7,676 nucleotides of DNA from Chloroflexota bacterium (GCA_026389655.1 JAPLHL010000050.1:1-7676); one strand, 5' to 3'; shown: positions 1 through 6,577, counted from the first letter of the stretch. Made by a program: numbers and translations. The notes: generated by a model not told the origin, from the letters alone.

Positions 1-165
1 ATCTGGGGTGCGCAGGATGAAGTCATCCCTGTCCGCTACTCCCAAATGTTTAACCAGTCAATCACAAATTCCAGACTATTGATAATAGACAATGCGGGTC
101 ATCTTCCCCAGCTTGATAAGGCTGAAAGTGTTAACAGGGCAATAATCGATTTTTTACGTGCGTAA
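1..165 (+). CDS. Alpha/beta hydrolase, C-terminal tail (5' end outside window)
   Basis: The frame is open from base 1 to the TAA at 163-165 and gives the last 54 residues of a protein. The fragment opens with IWGAQDEVIP, the usual context of the catalytic acid after beta-strand 7 of alpha/beta hydrolases (Asp6 of the fragment). About 28 residues later comes NAGHLPQL, the usual context of the catalytic His (His34), followed by a final helix ending in FLRA. This spacing fits the alpha/beta hydrolase fold family (Abhydrolase_1/6 type). The nucleophile Ser and the rest of the core lie upstream of the window, so substrate and exact class (esterase, C-C hydrolase, haloperoxidase-like) cannot be told. 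The next gene starts 90 bases downstream. I saw no clear terminator in that gap, so it is unknown whether the two are co-transcribed. Confidence 0.85.
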   Translation: MWGAQDEVIPVRYSQMFNQSITNSRLLIIDNAGHLPQLDKAESVNRAIIDFLRA

Positions 166-255
166 ATAATGTCACTGACAAACTCAAATCTGAGGGAGAG
201 GAATCTTATTATTCGACCAGGGATAAGTTCAATCAAAGTGGGAGATTAATTCATC

Positions 256-1350
256 ATGAAACAAAAATTTCATTATTCTATCATCACAATAATAGTAATC
301 AGTTTGTTGCCGCTTTTAATTTGTCGTTGCGCGATAAATGACGATGCTAAAAGAAGCGTACTTAGTGCCGCAAGCGTTGATCGGGGGAGCAATGGCCAAC
401 TCACTCTTTCATGGGCGGGTGACAATGTTGAAAAAATAGACGTTTATTGGAGCACATCCCCTGACGAATTCGACAGTAAGGGAATACTATTAATTTCCGG
501 CGCATCTGGCAGCGCTGTAACATTTGATGATCCAAGCCAGACAGCCAGACCTTATTTTAGACTTAAAGCTCCGTTAGACGCCAATATGATCGTAGCTGAG
601 CGAAGATTGCCAATAAAAGAAGCGCCGAATTTTCGCGATATCGGCGGTTATAGAAGCGTAGACGGGCGGACAGTCAAGTGGGGCATATTTTTCCGTTCAG
701 GAGATTTGTTTGATGTCACTGAAGAATACAAGAACTATATAAAAAACTCCGGAATAAAAACAATTATAGATTACCGTACAGACACGGAGGTGGCACGCAG
801 GCCCGACCCTGCGATCGATGGAATAGAGTACATTCGTTTAACTGAAGTAAGTACAGCACACACAGGCAATACAATAGTTAAAAAATGGGGAAAACCGTTT
901 GGCCCTCCTGGGGAATACTTAGTCCAGCTTAACAAAGACCTGGTTAATTTGGACCCTAATACTTACTCGCAATTATTGGACCGGCTTTTGGATCCGAACA
1001 ATCATCCGTTGTTACAGCATTGTTCCGTAGGTAAAGATCGTACGGGATTTGGCACCGCAATTACTTTGCTGGCTCTTGGCGTGCCGAAAGACACTGTTAT
1101 GCAGGACTATATGTTAAGCAATATTTATTTGGCGGCATCAAACCAGAGTTCGATAGAAGCATTACGTCCAAAACTAACTGATGAAATGTTGGCGAGTTTA
1201 ATCGCGATGATGGAAGTGCGAACTGAATATCTTCAGGCAGCGTTTAATGAAATGGAGCTGAAGTATGGCTCTATTGACTCTTACTTGGAAAAAGGACTCG
1301 GACTGACTCCGGAAAAAAGATCTCAGCTGAGAAACCTGATGCTTGAATAA
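256..1350 (+). CDS. Exported tyrosine-protein phosphatase family protein
   Basis: This is a 364-residue protein read from ATG 256, with GGGAG about 11 bases upstream. Residues 1-25 look like an export signal: Lys at positions 2 and 4, then a hydrophobic run ending in LLICRC. Cys23 and Cys25 sit near the end of that run, but neither has the Gly/Ala/Ser usual at -1 of a lipobox, so lipidation is uncertain. Residues about 40-105 resemble a small beta-sandwich (fibronectin-III-like) domain. Residues about 118-364 are the phosphatase domain: APNFRDIGGY at 123-132, an FFRSGD stretch at 145-150, IIDYRTDTE at 170-178, and the P-loop HCSVGKDRTG at 255-264, with nucleophile Cys256 and phosphate-binding Arg262. 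This is the HCxxGKDRTG signature of the bacterial IphP/MptpB-like family (Y_phosphatase3 type). Known members remove phosphate from phosphotyrosine, phosphoserine or phosphoinositides; the substrate here is unknown. An exported location would mean non-cytoplasmic substrates. The gene is visibly more AT-rich than the genes to its right, which may reflect transfer. Confidence 0.9.
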   Translation: MKQKFHYSIITIIVISLLPLLICRCAINDDAKRSVLSAASVDRGSNGQLTLSWAGDNVEKIDVYWSTSPDEFDSKGILLISGASGSAVTFDDPSQTARPYFRLKAPLDANMIVAERRLPIKEAPNFRDIGGYRSVDGRTVKWGIFFRSGDLFDVTEEYKNYIKNSGIKTIIDYRTDTEVARRPDPAIDGIEYIRLTEVSTAHTGNTIVKKWGKPFGPPGEYLVQLNKDLVNLDPNTYSQLLDRLLDPNNHPLLQHCSVGKDRTGFGTAITLLALGVPKDTVMQDYMLSNIYLAASNQSSIEALRPKLTDEMLASLIAMMEVRTEYLQAAFNEMELKYGSIDSYLEKGLGLTPEKRSQLRNLMLE

Positions 1351-1683
1351 ATCGCAGTCCTCAGAGCAGGAAACCAAACAACCCCAAACAAAACCGCTAT
1401 TAATGCCCAATTGGTCAGTTGATATCAGGGTCCAGTCGCCGTCGCCAAGGATCTTTTAATCATTAATGTCTTCAAGGATGTTACCGAACAGCGGCACGCG
1501 CAAGTTTCCGATTTGGCCTGGTATCCATCACTCAAACCATATCACTGGCTACACCAAAGTACCCCTCACCACATGCCCAACTGAGCGCGGAACTTCAGGA
1601 CCAGATTATTCCGGCAGAAACTTATGACAAGCCCCTACATTAGTTGAATCCCTCCAGGCGCGCATCCACCCCACATCCAGGGT
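1351..1683. other. 333-base stretch with no intact gene; possible decayed coding remnant
   Basis: No long open frame with a good ribosome site is present on either strand. The reverse-strand frame entering from the phosphatase end overlaps the real gene and has no family resemblance. On the plus strand, the frame through 1468 reads NVFKDVTEQRHAQ and then LAWYPSLKP before a stop at 1582-1584. This weakly recalls the end of a PAS/PAC sensor domain (FRDVTERxxAE) followed by the FPxxNP start of another PAS domain. Frames shift afterwards, so if it is a remnant it is badly decayed. I saw no Rho-independent terminator after the phosphatase stop. The promoter of the next gene begins at the right edge. 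Confidence 0.4.
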
Positions 1684-1712
1684 TTGACAACCTGCTGTAC
1701 AGCAACTAACAT
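1684..1712 (+). promoter_or_regulatory. Sigma70-like promoter of the GPH transporter gene
   Basis: A perfect -35 box TTGACA (1684-1689) is followed by exactly 17 bases and a -10-like TAACAT (1707-1712, 4 of 6 matches to TATAAT). Transcription would begin near 1719, giving a leader of about 28 bases before the ATG at 1747. The first in-frame TTG of the downstream open frame lies inside this -35 box, so it cannot be the translation start if the promoter is real. Assigned by eye from spacing and sequence only. Confidence 0.65.
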
Positions 1713-1734
1713 GGGCACAAAGCGTATTGCATTA

Positions 1735-1744
1735 AAGGGGGAGG
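1735..1744 (+). promoter_or_regulatory. Shine-Dalgarno site that fixes the GPH transporter start
   Basis: The purine run AAGGGGGAGG ends two bases before ATG 1747, with its GGGG core about 6-8 bases away. It is the only strong ribosome site near the 5' end of the frame. It supports ATG 1747 over the upstream TTG (1684) and the upstream in-frame ATG at 1711, neither of which has a purine-rich site in front. Confidence 0.75.
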
Positions 1745-1746
1745 CT

Positions 1747-3126
1747 ATGGGAAATACAGGCGACAAGGTCACCGGCGCCAGCCAGGCAAAAGCAAAACCG
1801 CTTCCGTTCGCCATAAAGCTGAGTTACGGCATAGGCGACATCGCCAACAATATTTTCATCGTCACTACCGGGATGTACCTGCTTTTCTTCCTTACAAACG
1901 TTGTAGGTGTAAATCCAGCACTTGCAGGTATGATGCTCCTCGTCCCCAAACTGTGGGATGTAATAGCCGACCCAATTATGGGGGCAATCTCGGATGTTAC
2001 ACGTTCGCGTTTCGGCAGGAGGCGCGTTTACCTTCTTTGGGGAGCCATCCCTTTCGGTATAACATTCTTCGCCATTTTCATTGCCCCAAATTACGGGAAT
2101 GAATTCGCAAACGCACTCCAGGTCTCAATCCTCTTTCTGTTGGGCTGCACCGTTTTTGCGATTGTCAACGTCCCATACGCAAGCATGGTGCCGGAGATGT
2201 CCGACGACTATAACGAGCGCATGTCGATAACATCGTTCCGCATGATCTTTGCCTCTGTTGGCGCATTGCTGGCAGGAGCCCTGGCATTGCCCCTGGTGCA
2301 GGCCGGTGGGGGAGGTCCCCCTGGATATCAATTCATGGGCGCCGTTTTCGGCGCGGGTATCATTATTACCTGCTTCATCTGCTTTTTTGGCACTGCAAAG
2401 GCACGCAGCCTGCCTCCCAAAAAGGAAATGCCTTCGATGAAAGAGCAGATCAAGATCGCTGTTAAAAACTATCCTTTTGTCATGCTTATGTCCAGCTATT
2501 TCCTGCAGGCGCTGGCCATTGGAGTCCTGATGGCAGGATTCATCTATTACGTAAAATATGCCATGGCCCTGCCCGAGACTGCAATGAATGTGGCCTTCCC
2601 CATTTTCCTGATTACAGGAATTCTTTTTATTCCGGTGTGGCTTGCCGTCGGGAAGAGGCTTGGCAAGATCAAGTCATACAACATAGGTCTGGCAATATTT
2701 ACGGTGATGATGGGGTCTCTTTTCTTCACCAGCCCTTCGTTGCTCTGGCTTTTCTATGTCCAGGTCTGCCTGGCAGGGATCGGCTTCTCCAGCTTCCAAC
2801 TCTTCCCCTTCTCCATGCTCCCCGATACAATCGAATATGATGAGATGCAATCCGGCCTGCGCCGCGAGGGTGTCTTCTCTGGCATGTGGTCGGCGGGGCA
2901 GAAGATCGCCTACTCGGTTGGCCCACCTATCGTGGGCTTTGCCCTGGCACTTTCGGGTTTCGTGGCCGATGGTACTCAACCTGAGACCGTGAGTACAGGG
3001 GTCCGTGTCATTTTCTGCCTCTTTCCGGCGGCAATGGTACTGCTGAGCTTTTTACCGTTCAGCAAGTATACTATCACTGAAGAGGAGTTCGAAAAGATAA
3101 AATCACAAATATCCCGTGGCAATTGA
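1747..3126 (+). CDS. GPH-family (MelB-like) sugar/cation symporter, MFS superfamily
   Basis: From ATG 1747 this is a 459-residue inner-membrane protein with about 12 hydrophobic segments, normal for the glycoside-pentoside-hexuronide:cation symporter family. A soluble N-terminus of about 20 residues precedes KLSYGIGDIANN at 24-35, the typical first-helix motif. KLWDVIADPIMG at 68-79 carries Asp71 and Asp75 in the D-x3-D spacing of the MelB sodium-site pair Asp55/Asp59. SDVTRSRFGRRR at 82-93 is the conserved loop 2-3 motif. The position that aligns with the MelB sugar-binding Asp19 is Asn35, so a melibiose-like substrate should not be assumed. Hexuronides, pentosides or other solutes are equally possible. 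Coupling to Na+ or H+ is inferred from the Asp pair. The start was chosen on the ribosome site and promoter; a longer TTG-started version adds 21 residues with no membrane or family character. The gene has its own promoter and converges on the minus-strand gene downstream, so it is probably transcribed alone. Confidence 0.9.
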   Translation: MGNTGDKVTGASQAKAKPLPFAIKLSYGIGDIANNIFIVTTGMYLLFFLTNVVGVNPALAGMMLLVPKLWDVIADPIMGAISDVTRSRFGRRRVYLLWGAIPFGITFFAIFIAPNYGNEFANALQVSILFLLGCTVFAIVNVPYASMVPEMSDDYNERMSITSFRMIFASVGALLAGALALPLVQAGGGGPPGYQFMGAVFGAGIIITCFICFFGTAKARSLPPKKEMPSMKEQIKIAVKNYPFVMLMSSYFLQALAIGVLMAGFIYYVKYAMALPETAMNVAFPIFLITGILFIPVWLAVGKRLGKIKSYNIGLAIFTVMMGSLFFTSPSLLWLFYVQVCLAGIGFSSFQLFPFSMLPDTIEYDEMQSGLRREGVFSGMWSAGQKIAYSVGPPIVGFALALSGFVADGTQPETVSTGVRVIFCLFPAAMVLLSFLPFSKYTITEEEFEKIKSQISRGN

Positions 3127-3204
3127 TTAGCTTCATATTTAATACCGGTTCCGCCCTTTTCAGGTTCGGGATAAATGCCACGGTTATGGAACCAGGCAGC
3201 TATG

Positions 3205-3756
3205 CTATTTCTTAAGCGTTGAGTATATAAGGTGCATGCTTATATTTACCGAATCCAGGAGCGTGGTCACATCCGGCGTAAAGGAAGCCGTTACAGTGAT
3301 AGTACCAAGGACGGGGTCCTTTCCCCCACTCCTTGCAACTATGTATGTTCCTTCCCAGCTATCCGGCCCACCCGTATCAGATTTATTGACTTTGGAAGAG
3401 CCCGATTTAGAGGCGCTGACCGAGATGCTTACATTTGGCGTCTTGGGCGTTTTCCTTGCTTTTGACCAGTTGTATTTCCAGCTCACGCCGTAACCGCAAC
3501 GCATGTCGGTCTGGCCGGATTTGAGGGTGAGCGATTGCAGCGTCCTGATGGTCCCGCTCTTATCAACGTTGGCAGGTTCCCCACATACGCCACTCAGGTC
3601 TGCGCTCGAGCTGCTGCAATCGGAATCTCCGCAATCACTGCTGGAAGAAGAGCCGGAAAACACTATTGCGAACCCTATCAGGAGTACTACAGGTAAGAAT
3701 ACGGACAGGTACCTTTTCCAGTCCCTGCCGGGAGCAACCTCTTTTTCTTCTTTCAT
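3205..3756 (-). CDS. Small membrane-anchored extracytoplasmic protein of unknown function
   Basis: I do not recognise a family. The 183-residue protein reads from ATG at 3756 (minus strand) to TAG at 3207-3205, with AGGTG six bases before the ATG and a good promoter further upstream. A charged N-terminus (MKEEKEV, then GRDWKRY at 10-16) precedes one hydrophobic segment at about 17-34. No signal-peptidase site is obvious, so it is probably an N-terminal anchor with the rest outside. Residues 34-56 form a flexible linker rich in Ser, Cys and Asp. The remainder is rich in Ser, Thr, Lys and Val with alternating beta-strand patterns (VSISVSASKSG at 109-119, LGTITVTASFT at 150-160), suggesting one small beta-sandwich domain. 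Four Cys (42, 47, 58, 87) could form disulfides outside the cell. The gene is divergent from the enolase-superfamily operon and convergent with the transporter. A role as a surface or solute-binding protein is possible but unsupported. Plus-strand open frames across this stretch are shadows. Confidence 0.75.
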   Translation of the reverse strand: MKEEKEVAPGRDWKRYLSVFLPVVLLIGFAIVFSGSSSSSDCGDSDCSSSSADLSGVCGEPANVDKSGTIRTLQSLTLKSGQTDMRCGYGVSWKYNWSKARKTPKTPNVSISVSASKSGSSKVNKSDTGGPDSWEGTYIVARSGGKDPVLGTITVTASFTPDVTTLLDSVNISMHLIYSTLKK

Positions 3757-3799
3757 AATTCACACCTGACCATATTTCGCCACTCTGTGAAGCTATCGT

Positions 3800-3828
3800 A
3801 ATATACCTTTTTATTTTTTCTACGTCAA
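3800..3828 (-). promoter_or_regulatory. Sigma70-like promoter of the minus-strand anchored-protein gene
   Basis: Read on the minus strand, TTGACG (plus positions 3828-3823, 5 of 6 matches) is followed by exactly 17 A-rich bases and TATATT (3805-3800, 5 of 6). Transcription would begin near 3793, leaving a leader of about 37 bases to the ATG at 3756. Both boxes and the spacing are close to consensus, which supports the minus-strand gene as real. Confidence 0.7.
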
Positions 3829-3837
3829 TGGCCTCGG

Positions 3838-3866
3838 TAGTCAAACCCATCTGAAAAGATTAGAAT
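3838..3866 (+). promoter_or_regulatory. Candidate promoter of the enolase-superfamily/transporter operon
   Basis: TAGTCA (3838-3843, 4 of 6 matches to TTGACA) is followed by 17 bases and TAGAAT (3861-3866, 5 of 6 matches to TATAAT). Transcription would start near 3873, about 36 bases before the ATG at 3909. The -35 is weak, which would fit a promoter needing an activator or one held down by a repressor at the overlapping inverted repeat. It lies back to back with the minus-strand promoter. Confidence 0.5.
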
Positions 3867-3879
3867 ATTACAATTCTAA
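3860..3879. promoter_or_regulatory. Inverted repeat, candidate operator over the operon -10 region
   Basis: TTAGAAT (3860-3866) and ATTCTAA (3873-3879) are perfect 7-base inverted arms around the 6-base spacer ATTACA. With a two-base bulge the arms extend to GAT on the left and ATC on the right. The left arm contains the proposed -10 box and the right arm begins at the expected transcription start, so a bound dimeric repressor would block the polymerase. No U-run follows and the stem is all but one A/T pair, so a terminator is unlikely. No regulator gene is in the window, so the protein that would bind is unknown. Confidence 0.5.
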
Positions 3880-3908
3880 AATCAGGTTAACGATTGAGCG
3901 GAGGGCGA

Positions 3909-5099
3909 ATGCCAAGAAGCAAGATGGCAACCAAAGGTCCAACAATAGTCCGCCTCGAGCTTACGCCCCTGCAGGTCCCCTTCAAGCAGATAGTACGGGA
4001 AGCTATGCAGGCTGCAGGTGGGCTGGGTATGGCGATACCGGCGGAGGAAGACTGGTTCGGCGGTGATTTCGCCATCTGCAAAATGACCGACGAAGCAGGA
4101 AATACAGGGTTGGGTGAGCAGTTCGTCTGGTGGCCTGAAACCGGCGTCAGCCCCAACCAGATTATCATCGCTATACAGGAAGCGCTCTATCGATATGTAC
4201 TGGGGCACAGCCCCTTTGATTATAAAGACATACGCACCCACATGAATAATAACGTGGCGCGTAACGAGACCGCCAAAGGCTTGCTGGATATAGCCTGCTG
4301 GGACCTGATGGGGAAGATCAATAATAAGCAGGCCTGTGCGTTAATGGGCGGTTGCCAGGCTGATGTGATTGAGACAGGCGCACTGGTCCCGCTCATGGAC
4401 GCCCATTCTATGTCTGATATGGCGCACAGCTGGCAGCAGGCCGGATATGGGACAATCCGGCTTAAGCTGGGCAGAAGCGCAAAGGGCGATGAGGATATCG
4501 TGCGGCTGGTCAGGGAACGGCTGGGGGAAAAGGCGCTCATCAGGGTGGACTACAATCAGGCTTACCTGCCGCAAGAAGCGGTAAAAGCTATTAAGGCCAT
4601 AGAACCTTACGTCATCGAACTGGCTGAACAGCCTGTAGCCGCCACCGATTTCTCAGGAATGGCTTACGTTCAGCGAAGAGTACACACGCCTTTAATGTCG
4701 CACGAGGGTTGCTTCTCACTGCAGGATATCGAAATCCTTATGGCTTTAAAGGCTGTGCGTATAGTAGGCATTAATTCAGAACGCCCCGGAGGGGTCACTA
4801 ATGCGCTGGACGCCATCAATATTGCAAAAGAGCACGGTTTTGGAGTAATTATTCATAACCAGGCCCTGGGCATTGCCGACGCCATGATGATCCACCTGGC
4901 TTCAGCGCGTTACCGTTCACTAGGCCACGCCATCGAGCTTTTCGGCAACGTGATGTACGAGGATGACCTGATCATCACGCCCATAGATTTCAGCAATGGC
5001 CGGGTCACGGTGCCCCGTGGTCCGGGCTGGGGTGTAGAGCTGGACGAGGTTGCGCTGGAAAGGTACGCTACCGGCCCGACGGTAGTTATAAAGCTGTAG
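3909..5099 (+). CDS. Enolase-superfamily enzyme (mandelate racemase / muconate lactonizing type), reaction unknown
   Basis: This is a 396-residue cytoplasmic enzyme read from ATG 3909, with GGAGGG at 3900-3905 in front. A TTG five codons upstream lies beside that site and is a poor start. Residues about 10-140 form the alpha+beta cap domain and about 150-380 the modified TIM barrel. Members take a proton from the carbon next to a carboxylate and hold the enolate on Mg2+. Visible site residues are Arg184-x-Lys186 (TIRLKLG, second-strand base motif), Asp214 in VDYNQ (metal ligand), Glu240 in AEQPV (metal ligand), His265-Glu266 in MSHEG (third-ligand region), Asn289 before ERPGGVT, and His316 in IIHNQALG. 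The closing part, ELDEVALERYA at 377-387, is typical. Lys186 aligns with mandelate racemase Lys166. Asn289 aligns with Asp270 of that enzyme and with the catalytic Lys of muconate lactonizing enzyme, so neither reaction can be assumed. Two transporters follow directly, suggesting catabolism of an imported carboxylate or amino-acid-like compound. Racemase, epimerase or acid dehydratase are all open. Confidence 0.9.
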   Translation: MPRSKMATKGPTIVRLELTPLQVPFKQIVREAMQAAGGLGMAIPAEEDWFGGDFAICKMTDEAGNTGLGEQFVWWPETGVSPNQIIIAIQEALYRYVLGHSPFDYKDIRTHMNNNVARNETAKGLLDIACWDLMGKINNKQACALMGGCQADVIETGALVPLMDAHSMSDMAHSWQQAGYGTIRLKLGRSAKGDEDIVRLVRERLGEKALIRVDYNQAYLPQEAVKAIKAIEPYVIELAEQPVAATDFSGMAYVQRRVHTPLMSHEGCFSLQDIEILMALKAVRIVGINSERPGGVTNALDAINIAKEHGFGVIIHNQALGIADAMMIHLASARYRSLGHAIELFGNVMYEDDLIITPIDFSNGRVTVPRGPGWGVELDEVALERYATGPTVVIKL

Positions 5100-5128
5100 C
5101 CGGCATAACTGCAAGGAGGAGAGCGTAA

Positions 5129-6577
5129 ATGCAGGATATAAGCTGGATCGATATCAGCGTGATAGCCGTCTACCTGCTCTTGATGATAGGTGTGGGCATC
5201 TGGTTCCAGCGGAAGATAAAAAACCTGAACGATTACGCCCTGGCTGGTAAATCCCTGGGCTACGTAGTCATGATCGGCACACTGGTAGGAGCTGCCATCG
5301 GGGCAGCCTCCACCATGGGCAAGGCCGCAAAAGCCTATGAAATGGGCATCATCTTCGTGACGGCCGGGTTCGGCTATATCGCCGGTCTTGTCGTCTTCGG
5401 GTTGCTTTCCAGCAAACTGCGCAAGCTAGGCATCTGGACCATACCGGACGCTCTCTTTAAAAGGTATGGCAGCGGCATCAACCTGGCCTGCGGCGCCGCC
5501 ATGTTCATCACCGTGAGAGCCTTATTCGGCGGGCAGATCATCGGCATAGGCCTTATATTTACAGCGGTTGGCAAATCGCTCGGGCTCACCTATGCCACCT
5601 CCATCATCCTGGCCGGGGTGATCATGATTATATACACCGTGCTGGGCGGGCTCTTCGCCGTAGCCTACACCGACCTGATACAGAGCATAATCATGCTGGT
5701 CAGCATCGGCGTAATCATGCCTGTGCTATTGCTGTCAGGCGACGGGATGGCAACCCTGGTCAGTAACTGGCACTCTACACAGGCGGGAACGGTGGGAGGC
5801 GTATCTCCCATCTACCTTGTTTCCATCTGGATCATCGATTTCAGTTTCTGTATGGTTGATCCCGGGCTTTGGCAGAGGGCTAATGCTGCCAAAAGCGGCA
5901 AGGTAATAAAAAACTCACTGTTCGTAACAGCCGGGGTTTATCTTTACTGGTCCGTGGTCGTGGTGATCATTGGCATACTGGGCATCAGCCTGCTGCCCCA
6001 GATTGCGTCCACCTATGGCTCCACCGATGCAGTGATCCCGGCTATGATTGTGAAATTCCTCCCTCCCGGGATTGTTGGGTTATGTCTTGCCGGCTTGATG
6101 GCAGTGATGATGAGCACGGCCTCGGTCGCGTTGCTCATATCCGGCACAACTATAGCCAACGATGTAATAAAGGCTGCCCGCCCGCAAACGAGTGAGAAAA
6201 AGCTACTACTGTGGGCTAAAATAGTCATCGTTGCTGTGGGTGCGCTCGGTATTGTTTTTGCTCTGGTCATGCGCGGCATCTTCGATATACTACTGCTCGC
6301 CTTTGCAGTTTATGTATCGGCTGTATTTGTCCCGTCCATGGCTGCTTTCTTCTGGAAACAGGCCACCCGCCAGGGGGCAATCGTGAGCAGCATAGTTTCC
6401 ACAATAGTATGCATTGCCCTTTACGCCATTAAACAATTTATCGAGATCCCCTGGCTCGAACCTATTATCATCAGCCTGGCGGTCAGCTTGATACTGATGT
6501 GGATTGTCAGCAAGATGACCTATAAACCTGAAAACGCTACACCAAAATTAATAATGGAAGGAGGAGCCAATGACTGA
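5129..6577 (+). CDS. Sodium:solute symporter (SSS family)
   Basis: This is a 482-residue integral membrane protein with about 13 hydrophobic segments, normal for the SSS family (PutP, PanF, SGLT relatives). Translation starts at ATG 5129, eight bases after a strong AAGGAGGA site (5113-5120) and 29 bases after the preceding stop. Family marks are the N-terminal NLNDYALAGKSLG at 32-44, GGLFAVAYTD at 173-182, PGLWQRANAAKS at 245-256, and AGLMAVMMSTAS at 321-332. In the last, Ser329-Thr330 match the position of the PutP sodium-site Ser340-Thr341. Import driven by the Na+ gradient is therefore expected. Known substrates of the family include proline, pantothenate, sugars, short-chain acids and nucleosides, and sequence alone does not choose among them. 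The position directly after an enolase-superfamily enzyme suggests it brings in that enzyme's substrate. The C-terminus overlaps the next gene by 8 bases. Confidence 0.92.
   Translation: MQDISWIDISVIAVYLLLMIGVGIWFQRKIKNLNDYALAGKSLGYVVMIGTLVGAAIGAASTMGKAAKAYEMGIIFVTAGFGYIAGLVVFGLLSSKLRKLGIWTIPDALFKRYGSGINLACGAAMFITVRALFGGQIIGIGLIFTAVGKSLGLTYATSIILAGVIMIIYTVLGGLFAVAYTDLIQSIIMLVSIGVIMPVLLLSGDGMATLVSNWHSTQAGTVGGVSPIYLVSIWIIDFSFCMVDPGLWQRANAAKSGKVIKNSLFVTAGVYLYWSVVVVIIGILGISLLPQIASTYGSTDAVIPAMIVKFLPPGIVGLCLAGLMAVMMSTASVALLISGTTIANDVIKAARPQTSEKKLLLWAKIVIVAVGALGIVFALVMRGIFDILLLAFAVYVSAVFVPSMAAFFWKQATRQGAIVSSIVSTIVCIALYAIKQFIEIPWLEPIIISLAVSLILMWIVSKMTYKPENATPKLIMEGGAND

Noticed and set aside
166..255. 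Search for a promoter before the phosphatase gene (CTGACA at 175-180, TATTAT at 207-212)
   Set aside because: The two boxes are separated by 26 bases, far from the usual 16-18, and no other pair fits; I cannot support a promoter here.
2674..2979. Minus-strand 101-codon frame inside the GPH transporter gene
   Set aside because: Composition rich in Arg, His and Gly is typical of an antisense shadow of a membrane-protein gene; the plus-strand product is an intact family member.
3147..3193. Inverted GGTTCC / GGAACC pair between the convergent transporter and minus-strand genes, considered as a bidirectional terminator
   Set aside because: The stem is only 6 base pairs, the loop is about 35 bases with no good inner pairing, and no T-run follows on either strand. 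How the two convergent transcripts end is not evident.
3232..3769. Plus-strand frames of 77-88 codons opposite the anchored-protein gene
   Set aside because: They lack ribosome sites and family features, whereas the minus-strand frame has a membrane anchor, a ribosome site and a near-consensus promoter.
3635..3850. Minus-strand 71-codon frame crossing the 5' end of the anchored-protein gene and its promoter
   Set aside because: It covers the -35 and -10 boxes of the minus-strand promoter, has no ribosome site and shows no family resemblance; it is a shadow frame.
3882..4241. Minus-strand 119-codon frame over the start of the enolase-superfamily gene
   Set aside because: It is antisense to a well-conserved enzyme, with no ribosome site or recognisable domain.
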